Positions 34,473 through 41,692 of a stretch of 64,000 bases of DNA are shown here, piece by piece. The notes under the pieces were generated by a model. The model had not been told where the DNA came from. It ran no database searches and saw nothing but the letters and a program-made list of their open reading frames with translations. How positions within the stretch are numbered: the stretch's first letter is position 1; every line of letters begins with the position of its first letter. This DNA comes from Sphingobacteriales bacterium. Lineage in GTDB: Bacteria > Bacteroidota > Bacteroidia > Chitinophagales > CAIOSU01. Made by a program: the position numbers and the translations under genes. The stretch is from assembly GCA_027483645.1 (NCBI GenBank), contig JAIXUD010000004.1:1-64000 (forward strand), read 5' to 3'.

Positions 34473-35129
34473 CTACTGTTTCAAGTAAAAGTACTGCCCA
34501 AGCCCAACGGTAAATATCCAGTTGCCAATAAGGCCGTGGATGATGGAGGCGATGAGGATGGATTTATAGCGGTAGTAAAGCCAAGCATAGATAAAGCCGC
34601 CCAAGGTGGACAGAAACACCGTGAGCCAGTGCCTGAACATGAGGTGTGCCAAGCCAAAGATGAGCCCGTTTACCACAATTAGCACCCAAGGGCTGGAGAA
34701 CAGTTTTTTGTACCGCTCCATGAAAAAGCCTCGGAACAGCAGCTCTTGCGTAATGCCCGAAAAGATGGGGTAGAACACCATAATGCCCAGCCACCGTAGC
34801 GGATGCTGTAGCGGCATAATAAAGAGTTGGTCGGGCGTGGTGAGGTATACAAATACGATACTGGCCGTGGCAAACAGGGCAAAGAACGCCCAAACGTACT
34901 TCCAATCATTAAACCCGTTGAGCCCAAAAACCTTGTTGCTCACCCTCGGGTGCCGATAGATATAAGTAACCGCCATCAGCGAAAGAACCCCCATGGTAAA
35001 GATAAAATGGAACGGTAGTAACCTATAATAATGCAGGAATGGGATGCCTACAAACAGCACCGCCATTTCTGCCCAAAGTAGGGTTTTGTGCAGTGGGGGT
35101 AGGGTGGTTTCTTGAAGAGGTAAGTTCAT
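34473..35129 (-). CDS. CPBP-family intramembrane metalloprotease
   Basis: A 218-residue protein with about six to seven helices. The CPBP (CAAX-protease/Abi) motifs appear in order: QELLFRG near residue 128 (canonically EExxxR, here with Gln in place of the first Glu), FGLAH near residue 160 and HGLIGN near residue 202. Family members are membrane peptidases in prenyl-protein processing or peptide maturation and bacteriocin immunity. The Gln substitution may weaken or alter activity. No bacteriocin genes are nearby. Confidence 0.9.
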   Translation of the reverse strand: MNLPLQETTLPPLHKTLLWAEMAVLFVGIPFLHYYRLLPFHFIFTMGVLSLMAVTYIYRHPRVSNKVFGLNGFNDWKYVWAFFALFATASIVFVYLTTPDQLFIMPLQHPLRWLGIMVFYPIFSGITQELLFRGFFMERYKKLFSSPWVLIVVNGLIFGLAHLMFRHWLTVFLSTLGGFIYAWLYYRYKSILIASIIHGLIGNWIFTVGLGQYFYLKQ

Positions 35130-35190
35130 ATTTACAGGGCTTTCAAAGCACGCCCGAAACTATGGAATTGCTAGGGTTATTCATAATAAT

Positions 35191-35221
35191 GGTTATTAGT
35201 TATTGGCTAATTGGGTTAATT
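35191..35221. repeat. Degenerate GGTTATT word array
   Basis: Degenerate units ggttatt, agttatt, ggctaatt, gggttaatt with ~7-9 bp period in the gap after the CPBP gene. It gives the short, unconvincing ORF around 35160-35251 its repetitive look. Confidence 0.55.
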
Positions 35222-35261
35222 GGTGTTGCTAACTTTGCAATAGGTCGGTGAAGTAGTTTTT

Positions 35262-35463
35262 TCGTCCACGAAGTGAGTATTGGTTAGGGTTTGCGAATGG
35301 TTTAAAATTAATTACATTTCAAAATTGCCGTCATTGCGAAGGCCTACTTGATGTTGCGGTTTGTGATGCCTTCCAATGGCCTGTGGCAATCCCCTGCGCT
35401 AAGTGTGACCGTTCACGTACCTAGGGTTTTGTCGTCCACGAAATGAGTATTGGTGAGGGTTTG
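35262..35463. repeat. Pair of 32-bp direct repeats in a gene-free 500-bp gap
   Basis: TCGTCCACGAAgTGAGTATTGG... at 35262-35293 and 35432-35463 agree at 30 of 32 positions. Between them lies a CCGTCATTGCGAAGGCC / GGCCTGTGGCAATCCCC sequence (35329-35395), a divergent copy of the dispersed GTCATTGCG element at 46344 and 58639. Otherwise the gap 35130-35625 shows no gene. Confidence 0.85.
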
Positions 35464-35625
35464 AGACTATTGACGAAAGTCGAAAACAGAAAATGCAAAC
35501 AGTTGATTATGAGTTAGTTGTAACTTGCTGCAACATCTTAAAATGCTGATAATAAAGCAATTACATTATCCCCAGTTGAACCTGCGCTCTCTTTTCTTTA
35601 TATTACACCCACAAACCCACCCACC

Positions 35626-36006
35626 ATGCAGATGCAACCCGGTATAAACCACCTCGAAATTTGGGTGAAGGATGTGGCTGAAACAATGGCGTTTTTTGCA
35701 CCAATAATGGAGATTATTGGCTGGCGGAAACTCAACGACCTAGCCTTTAGTACCCCGCATATGGAGATTTACTTTATCCGCAGCGAAGCGCATTTGCAGC
35801 CAACTTTGGGCGTTCGGCACCTGTGTTTTCAAGCTACCACTAAAGAGCAGGTTGACCAAGTAGGGGAGTACCTTACCAGCATCCAAGCCCACATCATCCG
35901 CGGACCGAAAGAAATGACCTACTCCAAAAACTACTACACCATCGATTTCCGCGACCCGAACGGGGTGATCTATGAGGTTGCGTATACGCCGGAGATGGTG
36001 ATGTGA
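35626..36006 (+). CDS. VOC-family (glyoxalase/dioxygenase fold) protein
   Basis: A 126-residue single-domain vicinal-oxygen-chelate protein: INHLEIWVKDVAETMAFFAPIM at the first beta-alpha unit, LGVRHLCFQATTKEQVDQV at the second and YYTIDFRDPNGVIYEVAYTP at the C-terminal metal/ligand strand. His near position 9 and Glu near position 120 are plausible metal ligands. Substrate not determinable. It is flanked by repeat-rich gaps on both sides. Confidence 0.88.
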   Translation: MQMQPGINHLEIWVKDVAETMAFFAPIMEIIGWRKLNDLAFSTPHMEIYFIRSEAHLQPTLGVRHLCFQATTKEQVDQVGEYLTSIQAHIIRGPKEMTYSKNYYTIDFRDPNGVIYEVAYTPEMVM

Positions 36007-36028
36007 CCACCTTATACCTGTCTACCTA

Positions 36029-36154
36029 GCGCAAGTTTTATTACTTGTGCTTTATTAGGGCAAGTATTTACTTGCTATCCGCACCACATACTTTTTATAT
36101 TCTTTCGCAAGTTAAAACTTGCTCCATTGTAGACACAAGTTGAAAAACTTGCGC
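36029..36154. repeat. REP-like cluster of CAAGTT palindromes
   Basis: Four short hairpins within 125 bp: GCGCAAGTTTT..ACTTGTGC (36029), GCAAGTATTTACTTGC (36060), CGCAAGTTAAAACTTGC (36107) and ACACAAGTTGAAAAACTTGCGC (36133, as two arms). The outermost words GCGCAAG and CTTGCGC are inverted. The cluster lies directly upstream of the AT-rich DUF262/HEPN cassette. Confidence 0.88.
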
Positions 36155-36292
36155 CAGATAATATACATACTTAGGCTAAATGGGGGGAGGTTTTACCACA
36201 AAGACCATTAAGACTTGGTATTGTAAGAATAAATTATTTTATTCGCCTTGAAAAGAAAATTAATTAGGTTAATAGTATTGAAGCCTTTGCAA

Positions 36293-37327
36293 ATGAGTGT
36301 AGATAAAGTTGAAGAACAAATAAAGGAGAAACAAAAGACTGTGGACTACGATGTTAAAGAGTTCACCATTGAGATTATTGTTTCAAAATATCTTTCAGGT
36401 TTTGAAAATGACGAAAATGAAATATTCATACCTTCGTACCAACGTGAATTTGTGTGGGATAATAAAAGGCAATCTCGATTTATAGAATCTGTGATTTTAG
36501 GATTGCCAATACCATATATTTTCACGGCTGATACAGAAGAGGGAAGATTGGAAATTGTCGATGGTACACAACGTGTAAGAACCCTTTCAAATTTTTTAAA
36601 TAATACTTTACGCTTAGAAAGCCTGGAAATACTATCCAATTTAAATGGCATGTTTTTTAAGGATTTTGGATTACCAAGACAACGCAAGATTAGAAATGTC
36701 AGCTTACGGATGATTGTCCTTTCCGATAAAAGTGATGACGAAGCAAGATTTATGCTATTTGAAAGGCTAAATACAGGTAGTGAGCTACTCAATAGCATGG
36801 AAAAACGCACGGGAAGTTACACAGGTGATTTTACAGATTTTCTGAACAGCTCTATTAGCAATATAGAGTTTAGAAAGGCCACAAAATTTACTCCTTTAGC
36901 AGAAAAGCGTAGAGAACCTCAAGAATTATTATTGCGATTTTTCGCCTATTCAGACCACTATCTAGATTTCAATGGTAATGTTAATGATTTTATGAACGGA
37001 TACATAAAGCATATGAATTCTAATGATTTTAACTCAAACCACTATACAGAACGATTAACAAAAACGATGCGCTTTGTAAATGAAAACTTCCCCAATGGCT
37101 TTGTAAAAAAAGATCAACATAATTCCACCCCTAGGGGAAGATTTGAAGCTTTATCGGTTGGGACTTGCCTGGCATTACAAGAAAATCCAAAAATACAAGT
37201 TAGCAATGTGAAATGGTTGGACTCCAAAGAATTTGAAGGCTTAGTAACTGGTGGTTCTACAAATACCCGTTCTAAAGTTATAGCAAGGATAGAATTTGTA
37301 AAGAATAAACTGACAGCTAAGTCATGA
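36293..37327 (+). CDS. DUF262 (ParB/GmrS-like) domain protein, probable defence component
   Basis: A 344-residue protein with the DUF262 core: IPSYQREFVWDNKRQSRFIES (Y-Q-R, residues ~47-65), LGLPIPYIF and LEIVDGTQRVRTL, where DGTQR (90-94) replaces the classical DGQQR motif. DUF262 is the ParB-like NTPase/nuclease domain seen in GmrSD-type and other phage-defence proteins. The ATG at 36293 is preferred over an upstream TTG at 36248. Translation is coupled (ATGA overlap) to a HEPN-domain gene. Base composition is markedly AT-richer than flanking genes, consistent with recent acquisition. Confidence 0.9.
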   Translation: MSVDKVEEQIKEKQKTVDYDVKEFTIEIIVSKYLSGFENDENEIFIPSYQREFVWDNKRQSRFIESVILGLPIPYIFTADTEEGRLEIVDGTQRVRTLSNFLNNTLRLESLEILSNLNGMFFKDFGLPRQRKIRNVSLRMIVLSDKSDDEARFMLFERLNTGSELLNSMEKRTGSYTGDFTDFLNSSISNIEFRKATKFTPLAEKRREPQELLLRFFAYSDHYLDFNGNVNDFMNGYIKHMNSNDFNSNHYTERLTKTMRFVNENFPNGFVKKDQHNSTPRGRFEALSVGTCLALQENPKIQVSNVKWLDSKEFEGLVTGGSTNTRSKVIARIEFVKNKLTAKS

Positions 37328-38097
37328 GCGATTTTCTCGATAGTTTCAAAATAAAATCAGAGGAGATTTATGAGTATATAGAATTGGTTTGGGTATTTGA
37401 TAATTTACCTGAATTTCAGTTCAATAGAGATGTTCCTAACAAGAGTTTGGATAGAAAGCAGTTGAAAAGGATTCTTGAAGACCAAACATATAGAGTTTCA
37501 TCTGAGCAACTAAGAATATTAAAAGCAAATTGTTTTTTGCTGCTTTATAATTTGGTAGAAGGCTCCCTAACAGCGAGCCTTAACGAATTGTTTGCCTCAA
37601 TAGAGGGAAATGGAGTTAGATATTCTGAATGTATAGATATTTATAAAGATGTTTGGATTAAGTATAGGTATACTGGTAAATCCATTGATAGGAGTCTTGT
37701 AAATACAATTGAAACAATAGCTAACGATGTGTTTTCAATTGCACGGACAGAACGTAAAAACGAAAAAAAAGAAATCATTGGTTATTGGGAGAACTATCAG
37801 GCATATACAAATACAATAGGGAAAACTGAAATATCAGGAAATATTGATGCTAGACAGATTGGGGTGATTTCTAAAAATTATGGTTTCGACTTGGGCCGAA
37901 ACCGGAATTGTGATGATTTATTGCTTGTGAAGCGAAACCGGAACAGACTAGCTCATGGGGAAATTACATTCTCTGAATTAGGACAGGATTATACTTTAGA
38001 GCAAATTAATGGAATAGCTAAGGAAGTCATTAAGTTTATGGAGAATTTTTTAAATGTTGTAGATGAATATATAGTACAGCAAAAGTACAGAGTATAG
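37324..38097 (+). CDS. MAE_28990/MAE_18760-like HEPN-domain protein
   Basis: A 257-residue all-alpha protein with the HEPN RNase motif RNRLAH (Arg206-x4-His211), the R-x4-6-H signature, followed by GEITFSELG; this resembles the MAE_28990/MAE_18760 HEPN family. HEPN domains are frequently RNA-cleaving toxins. The gene overlaps the DUF262 gene by 4 bp and shares its low GC content, so the two likely form a toxin-antitoxin-like or abortive-infection unit (inference). Which protein is the sensor and which the effector is not known. Confidence 0.88.
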   Translation: MSDFLDSFKIKSEEIYEYIELVWVFDNLPEFQFNRDVPNKSLDRKQLKRILEDQTYRVSSEQLRILKANCFLLLYNLVEGSLTASLNELFASIEGNGVRYSECIDIYKDVWIKYRYTGKSIDRSLVNTIETIANDVFSIARTERKNEKKEIIGYWENYQAYTNTIGKTEISGNIDARQIGVISKNYGFDLGRNRNCDDLLLVKRNRNRLAHGEITFSELGQDYTLEQINGIAKEVIKFMENFLNVVDEYIVQQKYRV

Positions 38098-38148
38098 TTT
38101 ACCCCACAATCTAATAACCCTCCTCATGCAATACGGTAAGCTATTTGC

Positions 38149-38197
38149 ATTATGCCACCTACACTACGTATGCTTCGGCTCCGCTCAGCAAGACATG
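38149..38197. repeat. Dispersed GTCATGGTGAGC-type repeat, degraded copy C
   Basis: Contains TATGCCACCTACACTACGTA and CGGCTCCGCTCAGCAAGACAT, an inverted and partly diverged version of copies at 13209 and 44192. It lies between the HEPN gene and parA; the ORF running through it is not believed. Confidence 0.75.
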
Positions 38198-38260
38198 TGG
38201 CGGGAAGCCATGCCAACATCAAGAGCACACATCCGTCCACCATACAATACACAAAATCCG

Positions 38261-38269
38261 TTATCCACA
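38261..38269 (+). promoter_or_regulatory. Perfect DnaA-box match TTATCCACA
   Basis: A single TTATCCACA lies 230 bp upstream of parA. One box does not make an origin; no second box, AT-rich unwinding element or dnaA gene is visible, so it is recorded only as a site of possible interest. Confidence 0.35.
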
Positions 38270-38337
38270 AAACCTAAAATGCCTTTAAGGCCGGAGCGTC
38301 TAAAATGTAATCACAGCAACCGTTTCACCTCCATTCC

Positions 38338-38372
38338 AATCAACCAATAACCAGTCAACCAGTAACCAAATC
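38338..38372. repeat. 7/8-bp word array (AATCAACC/AATAACC)
   Basis: Units aatcaacc, aataacc, agtcaacc, agtaacc alternate 8 and 7 bp. The array is in the ~405-bp gap 38098-38502 along with copy C and the DnaA-box match. Confidence 0.85.
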
Positions 38373-38431
38373 CTGTGCATATCCTGTTCATAATTTAACA
38401 GTCTTCTCACGGGAAATCAGGCGAATTGTCG

Positions 38432-38439
38432 TATCTTTA
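38432..38439 (+). promoter_or_regulatory. Bacteroidota -7 element TATCTTTA before parA
   Basis: TATCTTTA 63 bp before the parA ATG, with the same TATCTTTA sequence as the promoters at 90, 1600 and 43313. Confidence 0.5.
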
Positions 38440-38502
38440 CACCTACCTTAAAAGTACGGCACATTGGTGCTGAACACCAATAAAATCAAGGGTTTCATAT
38501 AG

Positions 38503-39312
38503 ATGGGCAAGATAATAGCGATTGCAAACCAGAAGGGTGGGGTAGGAAAAACCACTACGGCCATTAACTTGGCCGCGAGCTTGGCGGTGTTGGAATATAA
38601 AACCTTGTTGGTGGATGCCGACCCGCAGGCGAATTCTACCTCGGGCGTGGGCATCGACCCTAAAAACGTGCGCACGAGCCTGTACGATGTACTGGTAAAC
38701 GATACCCGTGCCGAAGACCTAGTGCTGGAGACCGAGGTGCCGAACCTGTGGATTATCCCGTCTCACCTAGATTTGGTGGGTGCGGAGATTGAACTGATCA
38801 ACCACCCCAACCGGGAGCGCATTATGAAAGGCGCCTTCCACGAGTTGAAAGAGAAATACGATTACATAATTGTGGACTGCTCGCCATCGCTGGGCTTGGT
38901 AACGGTGAACGCCCTTACCGCCGCCGATGCGGTGCTGGTACCGGTACAGTGCGAGTACTTCGCCTTGGAGGGCTTGGGCAAGTTGCTCAATACCATTAAG
39001 ATTGTACAGAGCCGCCTGAACAACGACTTGGAGATTGACGGTATTCTGTTGACCATGTACGATACCCGCCTGCGCCTAAGCAACCAAGTGGCTACCGAGG
39101 TAAAGCGCCACTTTGATGAGCTGGTGTACGAAACCATAGTGCACCGCAACACCAAATTGGGCGAAGCGCCTAGCGTGGGCAAGCCCGCCATCTTGTACGA
39201 TGCGGATAGCTCGGGCAGTATTAACTACATGAACCTTGCCCGCGAGATTGTGCAAAAGCACGACAATACTTGGGTAAAGACCGCTGATAAAATTTTGGAC
39301 TTCGAGGAATGA
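38503..39312 (+). CDS. parA: Chromosome-partitioning ATPase ParA
   Basis: A 269-residue Walker-type ATPase. The deviant Walker A KGGVGKTTTAINLA is at residue 11 onward; A' motif is DADPQANSTSG and Walker B is YIIVDCSPSLGLV. ParA binds nucleoid DNA and moves ParB-parS complexes during chromosome segregation. The next gene, parB, overlaps it by 4 bp (ATGA). The operon order parA-parB-DUF5683-dapB-lepB is one seen repeatedly in Bacteroidota (family knowledge). A -7 element precedes it. Confidence 0.97.
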   Translation: MGKIIAIANQKGGVGKTTTAINLAASLAVLEYKTLLVDADPQANSTSGVGIDPKNVRTSLYDVLVNDTRAEDLVLETEVPNLWIIPSHLDLVGAEIELINHPNRERIMKGAFHELKEKYDYIIVDCSPSLGLVTVNALTAADAVLVPVQCEYFALEGLGKLLNTIKIVQSRLNNDLEIDGILLTMYDTRLRLSNQVATEVKRHFDELVYETIVHRNTKLGEAPSVGKPAILYDADSSGSINYMNLAREIVQKHDNTWVKTADKILDFEE

Positions 39313-40205
39313 GCGCAAAGAAAGAAGATTTGGGAAAAGGCATCCGTGCCTTGCTGGGTGGCATCAATGATGACATGAAGGCCAATCCGGCCGTGGCTGC
39401 TGAGCTGCGCGACAAAGTGAACAATACCATGGTGCTGCTGGAAAATATAGAGGTAAACCCCTTCCAGCCCCGTGCCGATTTTGACCCGAGTGCCCTGGAA
39501 GACCTTTCAGAGAGTATCAAAAACCATGGCGTAATTCAGCCAATTACCGTGCGCTCGTTGGGCAACAATAAGTACCAGCTAATTAGCGGCGAGCGCCGCC
39601 TGCGTGCCAGCAAAATGGCAGGCTTGAAGGAAGTACCTGTGTACCTTCGCAAAGCCGACGACCAAGAGATGCTGGAGATAGCATTGATTGAGAACATACA
39701 GCGCGAAGACCTGAACGCCATCGAAATCTCCATTAACTACAAACGCTTGATGGACGAGTGCAGCCTTACGCAGGAAGACCTAAGCAAGCGCCTGGGCAAA
39801 AATCGTACTACGGTCACTAATTACCTGCGCCTGCTACGCTTGCCACCGGAAATACAGAGTGGTATCAAAAACAAAGAAGTGACCATGGGCCACGCCCGTG
39901 CGCTGATTACCATTGAGCAGCCGGAGATTCAGTTGGCCATTTACCAAGAAGCGGTAAAGAAGGGCTTATCGGTAAGGCAAGTGGAGGAAATGGCCAAGAA
40001 ACAGGCTGATGGTACCACGAGCAAAAAGTTAAAAGATACTAAAGTGGCCCAGCCGCTGGCGTACCGCAAAATACAGGACAAGCTTACCACGTTGTTAAGC
40101 ACCAAAGTGGAAGTGAAGGCGCGCAAGGGCGGTAAGGGGGAAATAACCATCTCTTACTACTCTGACGATGACCTGGACCGCATCCTTGATGTACTGAATG
40201 CATAA
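39309..40205 (+). CDS. parB: Chromosome-partitioning protein ParB (CTPase)
   Basis: A 298-residue ParB/Spo0J-family protein. The NTP-binding boxes are visible as NPFQPRADFDPSAL, ISGERRLRASKMAG (GERR motif) and ENIQREDLNAIE, followed by the helix-turn-helix (LTQEDLSKRLGKNRTTVTNYLRLL region) and a basic C-terminal dimerisation part. It binds parS and slides as a CTP clamp. Start overlaps parA by 4 bp and its stop overlaps the DUF5683 start by 8 bp. No canonical parS was located in the window. Confidence 0.97.
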   Translation: MSAKKEDLGKGIRALLGGINDDMKANPAVAAELRDKVNNTMVLLENIEVNPFQPRADFDPSALEDLSESIKNHGVIQPITVRSLGNNKYQLISGERRLRASKMAGLKEVPVYLRKADDQEMLEIALIENIQREDLNAIEISINYKRLMDECSLTQEDLSKRLGKNRTTVTNYLRLLRLPPEIQSGIKNKEVTMGHARALITIEQPEIQLAIYQEAVKKGLSVRQVEEMAKKQADGTTSKKLKDTKVAQPLAYRKIQDKLTTLLSTKVEVKARKGGKGEITISYYSDDDLDRILDVLNA

Positions 40206-40818
40206 CAGCCCGCTATCTAACCACCGTTTCCTGCTCTCGGCACTGCTGATGCTTAGCCTGTGGATTTTGCCGCAGCAAGCCCAAGCGCAGATTGAAACCC
40301 CCACGGATACTACCTACGAGTACGATACCACTAAGCCCAAAAGGATAAGTTTCAAAGGCCGCCATTCCCCCCGGAAGGCGGCTATTTTGTCTGCTGCATT
40401 GCCGGGCCTAGGGCAGATATACAACCGCAAGTACTGGAAATTGCCCATAGTATATGGCGGCTTTGCCGGTTTGGGTTATGGCGTGGGCTTCAATCACAAA
40501 AACTTCCGTACCTATAGCGATGCCTTTAGGATAGTGGCAAATGATACCGCCATTGCCAGCTACCCGCTAGATGGGCGAACCTATAGTGAGAGCCAACTTA
40601 GGGAGCTGAAAAACTATTATAAGCGCAACCGCGACATGTTTATTATTTTTACCGGCGTGCTGTACATATTGAACATTGTGGACGCCACAGTAGATGCCCA
40701 TTTGTTTGACTTTGACGTGAGCGACGACCTGAGTATGCACATTGAACCTGTTTGGCAACCAGATATGGGCAGCATGAACGGATTTACAGGGGTGCGAATA
40801 CAATTGAAACTGCGATGA
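40198..40818 (+). CDS. DUF5683 membrane protein
   Basis: A 206-residue protein with a signal peptide-like N-terminus (HNSPLSNHRFLLSALLML..., cleavage near AQAQ) and the DUF5683 domain: SPRKAAILSAALPGLGQIYNRKYWKLPIVYGGFAGLGYG with two hydrophobic helices. It overlaps parB by 8 bp and dapB by 4 bp. The family's function is unknown; its conserved place in the partition operon is typical for Bacteroidota. Confidence 0.92.
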   Translation: MHNSPLSNHRFLLSALLMLSLWILPQQAQAQIETPTDTTYEYDTTKPKRISFKGRHSPRKAAILSAALPGLGQIYNRKYWKLPIVYGGFAGLGYGVGFNHKNFRTYSDAFRIVANDTAIASYPLDGRTYSESQLRELKNYYKRNRDMFIIFTGVLYILNIVDATVDAHLFDFDVSDDLSMHIEPVWQPDMGSMNGFTGVRIQLKLR

Positions 40819-41537
40819 AAGTAGCCTTGCTAGGATATGGAAAGATGGGCCAAGCCATCGAAAGCGTGATAAACACCATGCCCGAGCATGAGGTGGTGCT
40901 GCGCGTGGATGCTAATAACGCCGATACCTTTACAATAGATGAACTGAAAGCCGCCGATGTGGCTATTGAGTTCAGTACGCCTCATACGGTGGTGCGCAAT
41001 ATTTATAAGTGCTTTGAGGCTGGCGTGCCGGTGGTGGTGGGCACTACGGCTTGGTACGATTTTCTGCCAGAGGTACAGGAGCGCGCCGAGCAAGGCGGGC
41101 ATACGCTCTTCCATGCCAGTAACTTCAGCATCGGAGTGAATATCTTTTTTGCCCTAAACCGCCACCTAGCCAAGATAATGAACGAGCAGGAGCAGTACGA
41201 TATAGAGCTGGAAGAGATACACCACTTGGAAAAGTTGGATGCGCCCAGCGGCACGGCATTAACCTTAGCAAGAGGAGTTTTGGATGAAGTAGATCGCAAG
41301 CACGAGTGGGTAAACCAACCCGCAGAAGGAGAGGAGCAACTTACCATCATTAGTAAGCGCGAGCAGGGTGTACCGGGCACACACTTGGTAACCTACAAAA
41401 GCGACATTGATACTATCCAGATTAGCCACGTGGCGCACAGCCGCCTAGGTTTCGCCAAAGGCGCGGTGACTGCGGCGCAGTGGGTAATTGGGAAGAGGGG
41501 AGTGTTTGAGATGGGGGATTTGCTGCAATTTGGTTAA
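40815..41537 (+). CDS. dapB: 4-hydroxy-tetrahydrodipicolinate reductase
   Basis: A 240-residue enzyme of lysine/meso-diaminopimelate biosynthesis, reducing hydroxy-tetrahydrodipicolinate with NAD(P)H. The nucleotide loop is VALLGYGKMGQAIE; the substrate/catalytic block is IHHLEKLDAPSGTALTLA, and the C-terminal block is KGAVTAAQWVIGKRGVFEMGD. The frame is open to 40752, but the ATG at 40815, overlapping the preceding stop by ATGA, gives the standard N-terminus. Its stop codon lies inside the first unit of an 8-bp repeat array. Confidence 0.97.
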   Translation: MKVALLGYGKMGQAIESVINTMPEHEVVLRVDANNADTFTIDELKAADVAIEFSTPHTVVRNIYKCFEAGVPVVVGTTAWYDFLPEVQERAEQGGHTLFHASNFSIGVNIFFALNRHLAKIMNEQEQYDIELEEIHHLEKLDAPSGTALTLARGVLDEVDRKHEWVNQPAEGEEQLTIISKREQGVPGTHLVTYKSDIDTIQISHVAHSRLGFAKGAVTAAQWVIGKRGVFEMGDLLQFG

Positions 41538-41569
41538 TTGGTTAATTAGTTGACTGGTTAATTAGTGTA
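41530..41569. repeat. 8-bp tandem array, word TTGGTTAA (left arm)
   Basis: Five 8-bp units (ttggttaa twice, ttagttga, ctggttaa, ttagtgta). The first unit contains the dapB stop codon. It pairs as an inverted arm with 41651-41684 across a ~80-bp loop. Confidence 0.92.
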
Positions 41570-41650
41570 GAATAATATAAACGTTAAATAAGCATAAATG
41601 TAAACCGTGGTTGCCCGTTAGTACGTACTTGTTTTTAGCTTTAATCCTGA

Positions 41651-41684
41651 AACCAATTAACCAATAACCAGTAACCAATCAACT
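41651..41684. repeat. 7/8-bp array, word AACCAAT (right arm)
   Basis: Units aaccaatt, aaccaat, aaccagt, aaccaatc, aact; reverse complement of the 41530 arm. Ends 9 bp before the lepB ATG. Confidence 0.9.
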
Positions 41685-41692
41685 AAAAAAAA

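Noticed and set aside
35039-35251. Rightward 70-residue ORF upstream of the VOC gene
   Set aside because: Its first half is antisense to the CPBP gene and its second half reads word-repeat DNA.
38126-38350. Rightward 74-residue ORF between HEPN and parA
   Set aside because: It runs through a degraded dispersed repeat and an AATCAACC array; no start signal or family.
38098-38502. Gap upstream of parA as replication origin
   Set aside because: Only one DnaA-box match is present; no box cluster, AT-rich unwinding element or dnaA gene was seen.
41421-41434. GCCACGTGGC palindrome in dapB as a parS site
   Set aside because: It does not match the usual parS consensus (TGTTTCACGTGAAACA) and lies in a conserved coding sequence.
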